Origin: Apostichopus japonicus
Lineage: Eukaryota > Echinodermata > Holothuroidea > Aspidochirotida > Stichopodidae
Length of the DNA stretch: 64,000 nucleotides
Assembly: GCF_037975245.1 (NCBI RefSeq)
Contig: NC_092564.1
Location: 1,069,984-1,133,983 of the forward strand
Direction of reading: 5' to 3'
Below are positions 47,101-58,299 of this stretch, piece after piece. The notes below the pieces were generated by a model. It made no database searches. It was given only the letters and a program-made list of their open reading frames with translations, and was not told the origin of the DNA. Every line of letters begins with the position of its first letter. The stretch's first letter is position 1. The translations under genes and the position numbers were made by a program.

Positions 47101-50100
47101 AGCTGGTCAAAGTATGCAGGATACTGCTACTCAACTTTCTCAGTCGCTTCAACATGGCAAGAAGGTGAAAATTCCTGTCTGAACAACAATGGCCATCTTT
47201 ACTGGTCACACAGCCAAGCTGAAGAAGAGTTTTTGATCTCTACCGTGGTAATGTACTTTCATATACATCATTGGTTCTTCTGTTTATTGAAGTGTTAGCC
47301 AATTTGATGGGGGAGGGAGGGGGTGGCAGAGGAAAGGTTGTAGATGATTTTGGTTGCTCTTTAGTTTGACAGGAATAATAGTAAACTTTTTCTATTGTAA
47401 AACATCCTTAAACACGGACCCTATTCATCACATCCAAAACTGCCATGTATGAGGTTTTTCTGAACAGATATAGAGTCAAACCACACCAGAGTGGGCACTT
47501 ATTCCATGACCTGCTTATGATTGAAGTGGACATATGACATGAGCAGGAGTAGGTCCAAGATTACATAAATGAGGATTTGTGGCATTAAAAGTAGGAACGT
47601 GATTATGACGTCTCAACGTGTTCTTTGCAGACCTCATATTTCTACAACCTCTATTACCAGGTATAATAAAAACCTTCCTACCCATTACAGTGTAAGAACA
47701 TATCAGAACATTTGACATCAATGCAGTGTCACTAAATATGTAGTATTTTTATTTACAATTAAGTGTAAGAGAAATCATGGGAATTATTAATGAACTAAAT
47801 AAAGAGAATTATCCAAGCTACTGTAAAGGCCAGTAATTAATCAATAGGATTGAGAGTCTTGCTCACCTTTGAAGTTATTTAATTCTAGTCTTTGCATTTA
47901 AGTAAACTTTTGGCATGAAGGTGAAATCAAATCATGACAAGGTATTCAGTGTCAGAAATTTGGAAAGGAGTGAAATGGGATGTTTTGAAGTCTTTATTTC
48001 AGCCCCTATACTTTTGGTGAAAGGCATCTGTACAGTGTCTGTGTGGGGTCCGTGGTCCACCTAGAATAAATACAGACATAGAGTGAATCCTTGACAACGC
48101 AACCATGTTCGTACCGTTAATAAATTTGGGGGCTTGTGGTCAATTTCAAATGTAATTTTCTCTCAATCTGTGAATCATATTTGTATATGCTTTGGTGAAG
48201 TATTGTTTTGTTTTTTGGAATCTGTCATTAATGAAACAGCTCTGGACATTCATTTAAATATACTACTATTGAGTATCAAAGCACTGATTATTTTTACCAA
48301 GCCCCATATTTTGTGCTTAATGGTTAAAACAGTAGGGAAGCTCTACTAAGATTATCATCTGATGTGATGATAAAATATATTTCCAATTATGCTACCAAGC
48401 ACAAAGAAATACTGTGTGCCTAGTAATCTAGAAGAATTGTTCAAGCTTTGTAACTTTCATGAATTGCTAGCCTATTGTTGTACTCACTTCCACTTTGTAC
48501 TTTCATTCACCATTGTTTCTACAACAACCCATTGTTTTGTGTAGGTCAGAGGTCATTTGAGGTCTGAAAATTTTTAAAACACAAATGTAAAGCTTGACTA
48601 AAACTGTATATTTGATCTGTTGTCCACATTGTTGTCAACAATGACAAAGCTTTAAACTCTTGTGTGCTGTGCTAATATATTGAATGTGCTCACAGAAAGC
48701 ATAGCAAGGAATTGCTTAGACTGCTGTCTTCCTAGTTTCGATTTCACCTTTTAGAATGACTTATGTTTGCTCTTTCCAACAGCTCACTCCTGAACAGGAA
48801 GATGAACAGTTTTGGATTGGTCTGTCCGACAAAATTCAGGAGGGGGTATTCATGTAAGCTATGTAATACACATCTTGAATTAATTAATTCAAACTTATGA
48901 ATATGCATAAGTGATTATGTGGAATCAGCCAGTCAGGACCATTTCCTAATGCTAATACCACTCTATACTGTCCTTTCATATCATGCTTCAAAGCAATGGT
49001 ACTGACAATATGACCAGTTCCTAAGTAACCTTAATCTGATAAATATATGAAATTAATACTATCAATAAGAATGCTTTGAAGTACAATAGCATAAATTGCC
49101 CCAACTGGGAATTTGGAATCTGTAGGATTGTATGAACACCTTGGTGAGTATAAATGCCAGGTAAATTGGCTGAGGTCAAATGTCAACATAGGTCAAAGTC
49201 TGGAATCCTTGTAAACAGGGTAAGCCTTTAGTTACCAAGTAGACTTTCATACTTTCATGTTAACATCAAGTTCTCCTTCATTAATTGAATGATTAAAGTT
49301 CAGCTCTTTGCAATCATTTTAAAATCTTGTTACTCCTGAGACATTCTTCTTGTACACACATTTCCCAGCTTCTAAAATGGTTGAAACATTTGCTTTGCAG
49401 GTGGAGTGATGGCAGTACAGCAGATTATGTGAACTTTGCTCCAGCTGATGACAATGCAAACAACACATGTGTTTACCTTAAGCAAAATGGAACAAGTAAG
49501 AAGATGCATTTACCATTTAACGTCTATACGATAAATAGACTCCACATACCAGGGCTGATTTTTAGGGGTGGGCTGATTATTAGGGGTGGTCAGATAGTCC
49601 AAGACTGTATCATTTCAACAGCTTCACATTCAAATTAACAAGTATATTTAATTTAGGTTTAGCTATCATTTGGAATCAGTGACATTCAAAAGTATTTGAA
49701 ATTGTGGATTGGGAGAGGAGGAGCCAGGGGTGGGGGGGGGGGGTGGGAGGGGCGGCTTTAGGATTTGGGAATGGAAGAGTTGTCCCAAATCTTCATCACA
49801 TGGCATTCTCACGAGTGCAGTCTGTTATAAAATGAAGTAACAAAGTTTTTTGTCGCTGATTGGGGCAACAACAAGGGGAGCATATTTTGTCTTTCAGGGG
49901 GTTTCCAAATGAAGCCAAATATGGTACCAGTATTAATGTATAACACTGTTCTTGTGCAGTGTAAAATCTCTTGTGATTAGTGATATCTATGGTTTGGATC
50001 AATTTGATGTAAGTTGGATCAGTTTTGTATAAGTTTATTGCCGTTTGAAATGTTAGTCGCAAAAGCACAGAGAGGAAAGAAGATGCTAGAATTATCATGG

Positions 50101-53100
50101 TAACCATGACAATGACTGTCTGCTTTCTGGAAGCTGGGAAACTATTTTCATTCAAATAACTGTCCCTGTTTTCAGCTACTCTGTGGTTTAGAGAAGATTG
50201 TGCATCCAACCTCTCGTATATATGTAAAGTACAAGCCCTAGACACAACCACATCAGCAACAACACTGACAACCCAGACACAAGGGAAGGTTTCTCCACCG
50301 GTAGGGTCTTTCTGTCCATCACCATGGATACAAGTAGGGGACTCCTGCTTTGAAGTCTTTGGGTACTCTGAAGCGAATAGAAAGAGTTGGGTTGATGCTA
50401 ACCAAAGTTGTAAAGATATGGATGCCCAGCTAGCAAGTATTCACACTCAAGCAGAACAATGTGAGTAACATTTTATTCATCATTTTCGCAATATCACATC
50501 AGCAAAACGAAATATAATACAACTAACTGTGTCAAAATGAAGTCAAAAGGAGCTAGACTTAGTAAATTAACTCATACTTAGTATGTGGGATCAACTAAGT
50601 ACAATAACTCATACTTGGTATGTGGGATCAACTTAGTACAATAACTCATACTTGGTATGTGGGATCAAATTAGTACAATAACTCATACTTGGTATGTGGG
50701 ATCAACTGAGTACAATAACTCATACTTGGTACTGGGATCAACTTAGTACAATAACTCACACTTGGTATGTGGGATCAACTTAGTACAATAACTCACACTT
50801 GGTATGTGGGATCAACTTAGTACAATAACTCAAACTTGGTATGTAGGATCAACTTAGTACAATAACTCATACTTGGTATGTGGGATCAACTTAGTACAAT
50901 AACTCATACTTGGTATTGGGATCAACTTAGTACAATAACTCATACTTGGTATGTACAGTAGGATCAACTTTAATAGTACAATAACTCATACTTGGTATGT
51001 GGGATCAACTTAGTACAATAACTCATTCTTGGTATTGGGATCAATTTAGTACAATAACTCATTCTTGGTATTGGGATCAATTTAGTACAATAACTCATAC
51101 TTGGTATGTAGGATCAACTTTAATAGTACAATAACTCACACTTGGTATGTGGGATCAACTGAGTACAATAATAACAAACTGTAAGCTTGAACAAACTTAT
51201 AGAAATAGAAACCTATGCTTGCCTATGGAGGTATTGACCAGTTTGACTGCCGATGTGTGTGACCTAGTGCTGGCTAAGGTCACTTTGTAGAAATTGTTGC
51301 AAATACATGAAAGAAAGAAGGTGTGAAGAGGATTTCCTTGACTTCAAGCTGACTCCACATCACCAAAAAAAAAAGTTATTTTTCTGCTATAATTCATATA
51401 GTAGAAGTTTCATTGTGAATGCCACAGTACTGAGAGTGTACGCAAGTGTCACATTTGTCTCACCTACAACTTCAAGTGCAACATGTTCAGTTGTAATCAT
51501 GGGCCAATTGCGGCATAGATTGCTACTGGCTCAGGAATTGGACCATTACGGGACTGGGGCCTTGAAAACACTGTCACATTTGGGCATTGGATGAATCCTC
51601 AGTACAAGTTATGAATGGCATGTCTAAGCCAGTGGGTTCCAAGCCATTATATGGAAGGCCATTCTATTCCGTGATCCGTATTAGCATTACACAATGATTG
51701 TAGATCGTAATAGGCTGGTTCCAGCTGAGGTAAACTTAATACATTATCCTCACAGCTTTACTGGTGGCAGAGCTTCTGTTGGCAGGGACTGCTAATGTCT
51801 GGGTCGGTATGTTCTCGGATAATGGAGGACCATTTCAGTGGGAAGACGGCAGTCCTGTTGATTATTTTAAATGGGCTCGAGATCAACCAGATGGCGAAAC
51901 ACAAAATAAGGTAAGATTAAATGGAAGTGAGATGTTACTGTACAAAGGGAAGGGAGATGTTACTCTACAAAGAAAGGAAGATGTTACTCTACAAAGGAAA
52001 GGAAGATGTTACTCTACAAAGGAAAGGAAGATGTTACTCTACAAAGGAAAGAGAGATGTAAGATGGATCTACATTTCTATGAATGGATTTTTTTCCTCTA
52101 ATTAGGGTGGGGATTTGTGGAGGGGAAAAATCTGTGTTTTCCAAAGTAAAATTCCAAAACAAACTAAAGGCAACTTAATTTGCCTTAAATGTCATCAGAG
52201 TTTCTTTCTTTTTCTTTCTCTGTAGAGTTGTGTCGAGCTTCTTAACAACGTTGATGAGGCTGGTCGTTGGAATGATGATGATTGTGACTATCTTGGAGGC
52301 TATGCATGTCAGAAACCAACAGGTACAGCCATACAACCACAGAGTGTGATGCACTATTGTGGATATCATATATACATTCAACTGCATGTCAGAAACCAAC
52401 AGGTAAAGTCAAGTATGCACAGAGTGTCATACACTATTGTGGATATCATATATACATTCAAGCACATGTCAGAAACCAACAGGTACAGTCAAGTAACCAC
52501 AGAGTGTGCTGCACTATTTTCTACTACTCTAAGGACAAGATGTTCATTATCATGTACATCCATGCTGGATATGCTTAAACATGCTTCCACTTTCCATTTA
52601 ACCTTGCTACTAATGTCAAGATATTTCATCAAATATCCCCTTCAGTTTTAATGTAATTAACCTTGCTTTGCAGCCTGTCCTCACAAACTGTTGATCAATT
52701 CTGTTTCATTTTTTAAATTTCCTTTTCTAGATGTATCATACTTCCATACTGAGGGTCCAGTTATCTCCATTTGCGAGAGGCCCAACTTTCAACCATACCG
52801 CGAATCCTGTTTCTACATTGATCCAGATCCAGTAGATTTTAATTCGGCTGTCACACTCTGTAAGGATCTGGTATCTAACTTGGCGACTGTCGTAGATGGT
52901 TATGAAGAAGCCTTCCTCGAGAATATGATATTTCACAAAGGTTTAGATAGTGCTTGGATTGGTTTGACTGATGCAGAGGTTTGTTTTCTCAACATAAAAT
53001 ATGATGAAGATTATTCACTCTATTAAAGAGAAGTGAGTCTCGTTAATGAAACAATACTCCAATCATTGAGAGTATTGAATTTGAATTAGCTGTGTAACCT

Positions 53101-56100
53101 TTCTCAGAATGTGAAGGGCAAAAACACTCCAATAACAAAGTATTCTGTTTGCATTCTGGATTGATGTCTCCAGAGTTGTACGGTGAAAGACATTTCAAAC
53201 CATGAACTGACATGAACTAGATCATCAAGTGCAAATGCATGAATGTAATAAAGCTCAATTCATTATTGTCATTTCCGACAATTTTTGTTATGTAAGTTGT
53301 TATTAATATTATTTTTTGTGTGCAGCACAATGGTATTTACAAGTGGGTTGATGACTGGCCTGTTTGGTATACCAATTGGGGACACAATGAGCCCAGTCGG
53401 GGTCTGCAGGAGGGATGTGTCGCAATGATGTCGGATGGCAGCTGGAATGACACAGTCTGTACTGAAACAAAGCTTCCAATTTGTAAATTTACATTTGGTG
53501 AGTGAAATTGTCGATTGTTGAAGATGGTGTCTGGAACATTGACAATTTTCGTAAAAGTCTATTTTTCCTTCAAGTATAGAGTTGTTCATTAATGTAACAG
53601 AAAGTATGACCTCTTGCTTGATGTTATTAAATTTCTGTATGCTGTGGTTGAATGGTTACACTTGTGACATGATTTCCCCGTTCACCAGTGTTATATGTGT
53701 GAACAGTGTTTAGTGGCTCCAACTCCAGTCCATGAGAAAGCATAATGTTTGTGGCTTGGCAAGCAACAACAACAAGATGCAAAAACAATTCATGAATCAA
53801 TGAGTTTCAAATTTAACTTCCAAATATATATTAAAGAAAGGAGGCATATAAAAATACCTCTAAAGCAACCTGATCTATAGAACGAGACTGAACACATCAC
53901 TGTTATGGTTTCTGTCACATGTTGATTTCCACCAATCAGAGAAGTTTAGTTTCTAATTTGCATATCTTTTAATAGAATTGAAGAAGGTGATTATGAATTG
54001 GTATACTAATGCTACATCATCACAAGACAAACAGTTACTAAGCTAGACTATTGTAAAAGCACAAGATGCTCTCATGCCTATAAAGTTACAACACATGGCA
54101 ATATAACATAGAAGTCTTATCGGCAATAGTTATGATAGAGAGACTGTTTAATCCAAATCTGTTCTCTCCTAGTCAGATGAATTCTCTTAAATCTGGTACA
54201 AATATAACTTCTGTAAAGATTTCAAAAGTACCTCAAGTTTCAGGTGACTGTACATGCTGTTCCTTTTCCTCTAAAGAGACTTTTGATAAGTGTGTATGTG
54301 GTGTTTTGTTTTTCAGATTCAAAACCAACAGTTCCCGCTGAAGTAGCAGGATACTGCAGCAGTGGCTGGTCAGGTTACGGTAGCTATTGTTACCTGCCAG
54401 TGTCTGGTGATGGTGAGGGCTTTACTTGGCAGGAAGCCAATGACCAGTGTCAGATACTAGGTGCAGAACTTGTTAGCATACACTCTAAAGATGAGAATGA
54501 ATTTGTGGAGTTGTTAGTTGAGACACAGCTAACGGGAGAAGACTTCTTTTGGTTTGGACTATATAGGAACGATGAAGGTAAGACTTGTTCTCATTTTGTT
54601 CTTCGCTATGCAGAGTTGTATTCTCATTATAGTAAGGATATCTCACAGCAGTTACAAATCCCTCAAACTGTGGTAAATGCTGTCAACATGAGATTAATCA
54701 TATCAGCTATTAGACCAGTCACCTTCACTAGGATACACAACCCATAAACTGGTCATATATCTGTTATAGCAGAAAATCTTTCTCTAGCAATTAGTTTAAT
54801 TATGTAACCTTTATCTTTTTCTTCTTACCCTGATTTCTTTGTTTAGATGGCTTCTCTTGGACGGACTTCACTCCAGTAGAGTATGATTATTGGGGTAGCA
54901 GGGAGCCTGTCAGTGGTTTGGAAGGTAAAGATTGTGGACTGTACTGGTCAACATATGGACAGTGGTCTGTTGAAAACTGTATCAAAACGGAAGGATACAT
55001 CTGCAAAACATTAAAAAGTGAGTTATTGAACGAAATACAAATATCAAGTGTAATGTAATATATAAATACCTGTTGCCCTATTACCAAGATCACAGAAGGC
55101 ATATTTTAGAGGCTATTCTTAAGAATTGATTTTCTGTGTAAGCCTTTCCATGTGTACCACATTAATTTCTAACATTTTGATTCTTTTCAAATTCAGTTCC
55201 TGGTACAACCCCCGGACCACCAACCTCAACTGATACCTATACAACGTCACCATTAGAAACCAGTGCAATCATTTCTTCTCCTTCCCCATCTCAATCTGCT
55301 CAACTGACATCTCAGAGCACACAGGAGCAAGAAAGAACTACACCAAAATTGAGTACACCACATGTATCCACTGTATCCTCTGGTAAGTTCTTGTTACACC
55401 ACATGTTATGTTGCTTACAAAGATATTCAGAATTTGACCTCTGCTGATCCCAAATGAACTTTGACCTCAACAAGCAATAGACTTATTGTACTCAATAAGG
55501 TGGATCCATATGCCAAGTATGAAGTCCATCCATGATGTCTTTGATGGCCTACCATGTTTACAAGCCACAATACACACAAGTGTATATACACACACACACA
55601 CGCACACCATCACATAGATTCCTCTTGCCTTTATTAGCAAGGAATGAAAAGTGTTGATAATTACTATATGTATATATATGTATGATGTTTATAGTGATAT
55701 GAAAAAGTGTCTGGGTGGTGCCAATTTGCACCATTGATTGGAATAATTAATCTCTCAATATTTAATAATTGCTGGGACTAGAATTTTTGAGGGATGCCTT
55801 TAGTTTGATCAATTTCAATGTTATTTTGAGGATTTCTGGGTAGTTTCTGGAAATGGACCACAAAGGTGCTTAAATAAAGTAGTAATGATATGAAGAAGCA
55901 CAATTGATTCAATGATGCTTTCTCTAAGGCAAAGGTCCTTAATTATCTACAAGGGTTAGAGCAAAATGTCACTATACCGTGAAATGTTTTTTGTTTGTTC
56001 TTTCTTTAGCAGGACCAACAGTCACTGAAGAGCAACCACCAGTGCCTGGAAAGGATGGCAAGTGATATATTTAAAAAAAAAAATTGCATTTCGGGATTTG

Positions 56101-57394
56101 AGGGGAAAAAAAGAACGTTACTAAATTGATAAATAGGGAACCTACCTGTATTATGCTATCAAACATGACTGCATCATCAAATTTCCATATTCTGTGCAAT
56201 TACCCATTGCATTTGGCATTTGATATTATGTGGGTATTTATTAACGTCGAAATGTCAAAAGTGGCAAAGGAAGACCATGGCTTCTGTAAACACCTACGGT
56301 GTGTGAATGGTTGGTTCAATACATCTGTACCACCTACATACACAAACTGTGTATAACGATATAAACAGACTCCTTATCAGCCCCACGGTGGTGGTGTAGC
56401 TTCAATCTCCATTTTGACTCAGTTGCAAACAGTTTAGTTTCACAGCAAAGTCCACTGCAACAGTTTCAGATTAATGTTTGGTTCACCCTTATTTAGGATA
56501 TGCTCATCAAGGTAGCATACGCCCATTAAAAGCCCATTGACTTACACGCTAAATCACAAAGTATTGTCTTCTCTAAGTCTAGAGAGAAGTTTTCACTTGC
56601 TAAACGCTACCCATCACTGAATAGCTGACAAGTTGGCCTTTCATGGCACCATCAATTTTCCGTACCATGACCATGCAGATTTTTTGCTACGAGAGCCGGA
56701 ACTTTTCGTCACTTGTAAACAAACCTCTTTACTCAGTCGTAAACAATCTTCGTTCGCTGCTCCTGGGAGGGCTAAACTGGTCTAAACTAGCCTCAATTTT
56801 ACCCAATTTTTTAACCACATGTGCTTCCATTCATGGTCTTTAACATCCAAGCCACAAAAAAAGCACATCCTAATTGATAACAGCAGAAAAGTTGTTCTCC
56901 TGCTCCTAATTGGCACTTTTCCTCAGTGAAGGAGAACACTTACCGTGGATTGATATAGACGCTAATAGGAGTATGCCACCTCAAGTTGAGGACTGAACCC
57001 ACTGTTCACCTGGATTATGAATTTTGATCTGACATATCTGTAATGGGCTAGATTTATTGTCCAGAATCTTACCTGTCCTGTTTAATTTCTGTATTTGCAA
57101 TAGATTTGACTTCCAAACATGTTCTACATCTATTTGTTTATGAATATTGTTTGCTATTCTATGATCTTTCATTTTTTTTTTTCAGGTTTGTCTACGGGTG
57201 GTATCATCGGAATCTGCTTTGCGGTTCTGGCTTTCCTCTGTTTGGTCGCTGTCCTTCTGGTTTTTGTTGTCAGAAGTCGCAATTCTCAAAAGTTTGGAGA
57301 CGGTGGTATGGTACCCAGTATTACGAATGCTGTGTATGCTTATGACAGTGGTGGAGATCAAATGAGAGTTGACGATAAAGCCAGAATCATTTAA
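41200..57394 (+). CDS. Multi-CTLD transmembrane lectin receptor (15 coding exons, 752 residues)
   Basis: Coding exons: 41200..41269, 46544..46576, 47087..47247, 48783..48853, 49401..49495, 50176..50460, 51756..51910, 52226..52322, 52731..52978, 53326..53497, 54317..54577, 54847..55017, 55197..55382, 56013..56057, 57186..57394. Phases match at all 14 junctions and the sum is 753 codons. The order is: hydrophobic signal sequence ([11 protein letters not shown]), four C-type lectin domains (residues about 35-161, 189-322, 337-462, 475-606), a Thr/Ser/Pro stalk (607-683), one membrane helix (about 688-713) and a 39-residue tail with VYAYDSGG. Architecture resembles mannose-receptor-like cell-surface lectins, but it lacks the Cys-rich and fibronectin type II domains of that family. 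The likely role is carbohydrate recognition at the cell surface. No orthologue is claimed. The first exon is 5.3 kb upstream and inferred from its in-phase signal peptide and GTGAGT donor. Confidence 0.87.
41995..42960 (+). mobile_element. CR1/L2-like LINE 3' fragment (copy 2), split by a hAT
   Basis: Left part reads [19 protein letters not shown] and [10 protein letters not shown] up to 42119; right part resumes at 42527 with the [11 protein letters not shown]-like block and ends in the same ctcctgatcc...ctactaaactaaa tail. The inserted family B hAT occupies 42120-42518. Confidence 0.85.
42120..42518. mobile_element. hAT-type element, family B, inserted in a LINE
   Basis: Ends CAGTGGCGGAGC and GCTCCGCCACTG bound 399 bp; flanks attatata and actatata agree at 7 of 8 bases. 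Interior matches 30595-30998 in reverse orientation, including the shared core. It splits a CR1/L2-like LINE fragment. It is in lectin intron 1. Confidence 0.9.
43720..43740. repeat. Solitary hAT-like terminus
   Basis: cctggcaacgtccctg after a C-run looks like the right end of another hAT-like element (complement cagggacgttgccagg), but no matching left end was found. Confidence 0.35.
43880..44325 (+). mobile_element. tRNA-derived SINE, third family
   Basis: The tRNA-like head at 43889-43945 has A box tggttcagcggttagagtg and a weaker B box ggatcaaaa. About 250 bases later come gtgggatggggacgttaaaa and ggcggtcccggg, wording typical of conserved SINE bodies. The head is degenerate, so probably old. 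In lectin intron 1. Confidence 0.6.
44342..44750. mobile_element. Fragment of a DNA transposon with a cataggcgtagga end
   Basis: The left end cataggcgtaggagacc is followed by a G-run, a palindromic cgcgcgctccgcgcgc, and at the right gggggctgcagcccc with a C-run. The mirrored right terminus is missing; the sequence passes directly into a taaactaaaactaaacta tail like that of the LINE copies. Confidence 0.55.
45303..45710 (+). mobile_element. CR1/L2-like LINE 3' fragment (copy 3)
   Basis: Begins at cacactggagcttaggaggtt and runs through aataacttttttctaataggg-like and gtgaatgagtgga words to ctcctgatcc, a T-run and (actaa)-type tail, collinear with copies 1 and 2. Severely 5'-truncated; in lectin intron 1. 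Confidence 0.85.
47087..50229 (+). other. Lectin gene: C-type lectin domain 1 (exons 3-6)
   Basis: Opens [15 protein letters not shown] and ends with [15 protein letters not shown], with QFWIGLSD in the middle, the WIGL motif of the fold. There is no EPN or QPD triplet and WND is replaced by WFRED, so the canonical calcium-dependent sugar site is not evident. It is encoded by four exons, unlike the two-exon domains 2, 3 and 4. A Thr-rich linker follows. Confidence 0.85.
48540..48660. repeat. Short dispersed repeat in lectin intron 3
   Basis: aggtcagaggtcatttgagg and aaagcttgactaaa resemble the repeat at 25200-25600. Confidence 0.45.
50525..51180. repeat. Minisatellite of about 36 bp in lectin intron 6
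   Basis: About 17 units of the form agtacaataactcatacttg plus gtatgtgggatcaact, with length variants (tactgg, tattgg) and two copies that share an insertion (tttaatagtac). Spacing is regular without unique spacers, so it is not a CRISPR array. Confidence 0.95.
51930..52065. repeat. 25-bp tandem repeat next to the exon 7 donor
   Basis: Units of agatgttactctacaaagg plus aaagga recur about five times, starting about 20 bases after donor gtaagatt at 51911. Confidence 0.9.
52300..52510 (+). repeat. Three 80-bp tandem copies containing the exon 8 splice donor
   Basis: The end of exon 8 (catgtcagaaaccaacag) with its donor (gtacag, gtaaag, gtacag) appears three times, with exon-like ends at 52322, 52402 and 52482. 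The following tgtggatatcatatatacat is also repeated. The period is exactly 80, not a multiple of three. Confidence 0.93.
52731..53497 (+). other. Lectin gene: C-type lectin domain 3 (exons 9-10)
   Basis: [20 protein letters not shown], then [23 protein letters not shown] and [17 protein letters not shown]. The EPN position reads EPS and WND is intact, so calcium binding is possible but mannose-type selectivity cannot be asserted. Confidence 0.87.
54317..55017 (+). other. Lectin gene: C-type lectin domain 4 (exons 11-12)
   Basis: [48 protein letters not shown], then REPVSG, and [16 protein letters not shown]. The fold cysteines are present, but EPN reads EPV and WND reads WSVEN, so sugar binding here is doubtful. 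Confidence 0.86.
55197..56057 (+). other. Lectin gene: mucin-like stalk exons 13-14
   Basis: Exon 13 encodes a Thr/Ser/Pro-rich segment ([19 protein letters not shown] and onward), a likely O-glycosylated spacer. Exon 14 is only 45 bases; its acceptor is a NAGNAG pair (tagcag) and its donor is GC rather than GT (gatg|gcaagt). Use of the upstream AG would add one Ala. Confidence 0.8.
55440..55655. repeat. Dispersed repeat in lectin intron 13
   Basis: Partner of the repeat at 1450-1800 (shared caccatcacatagatt near the end), with a (CA)n run at about 55583-55600. Confidence 0.55.
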
Positions 57395-57657
57395 TCCTCA
57401 CGGATCTTGTGAAGTAAATTTGATGCATCATTTTTATGAATGGTCAAAGTCTTTTGAAGTTGACGTTATTCGTCCTTGTCACATATGAACTTATTTTGTT
57501 AATGCACCTGACAAAATCAAGAGTCAAACCATGCCAAGAAGACAGTTAAGCATGTGTGACCAAATAAATGTATAATAATATTATTATGTATCTTGAAAGC
57601 AGATTTTGATTCAATGATTATAAATGTTTATGCTTTTTGATATTAAAATCCAATGTG

Positions 57658-57663
57658 AATAAA
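57658..57663 (+). terminator. AATAAA polyadenylation signal of the lectin gene
   Basis: The first canonical AATAAA after the 57394 stop codon, about 265 bases downstream, giving a plausible 3' UTR length. Confidence 0.6.
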
Positions 57664-57886
57664 GAGCTTTAGCTTGACTAGACAACTTTCTTTTGAAATA
57701 ATCAAGTACAAGTCCATATAAGGGGGTAGGTAAGTACTATGTAGGTACTTGGTAGAGTCCTGCTGTCCTCATATATAAATCCATATTAGACATTTTGTAG
57801 GCAAATAAAAGATGAAACAGAATCCATTGGAACCCACTTAACAGTGGAGTAGCTTGTTTTAGCCTGTTAAGTGATGGAAATTGAAG

Positions 57887-58290
57887 GAGACACAAACCCA
57901 ACCATCATTATTGGTCTAAGGGATGGTGGGAAGTGCGATGACCCCCCCCCCCACAGCCAGGAAACACAAACCCAACCATCATTATTGGTCTAAGGGATGG
58001 TGGGAAGTGCGATGACCCCCCCCCCACAGCCAGGAAACACAAACCCAACCATCATTATTGGTCTAAGGGATGGTGGGAAGTGCGATGACCCCCCCCCCCA
58101 CAGCCAGGAAACACAAACCCAACCATCATTATTGGTCTAGGGTACAGAGAGAAGTGCATCAAACACCCCCCTCCCCCCCACAGCCCAAGAGACACAAACC
58201 CAACCATCACTATTGGTCTAAGGGATGGTGGGAAGTGCCATGAACCCTACCCCTCCCCCTCCCTCCCACAACCAGGAGACACAAATCCAA
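57887..58290. repeat. About 72-bp tandem repeat, five copies, with C-runs
   Basis: Units acacaaacccaaccatcatt then attggtctaagggatgg and a run of 9-12 C recur five times; the C-run length varies between copies. Confidence 0.93.
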
Positions 58291-58299
58291 CCATCATTA

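Larger units (their letters stand above)
50311..52322 (+). other. Lectin gene: C-type lectin domain 2 (exons 6-8)
   Basis: [17 protein letters not shown] through [21 protein letters not shown] and [16 protein letters not shown]. It has both a QPD triplet and a WND triplet, the pair that in characterised lectins binds galactose-type sugars with calcium. This is the best candidate sugar-binding site of the receptor. Confidence 0.87.

Noticed and set aside
50525-51180. Regular direct repeats resembling a CRISPR array
   Set aside because: Units abut without unique spacers, the genome is eukaryotic and the array lies in an intron; it is a minisatellite.
52346-52651. 101-codon open frame after lectin exon 8
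   Set aside because: It is intron sequence kept open by the 80-bp repeat; included only as a possible alternative-donor extension.
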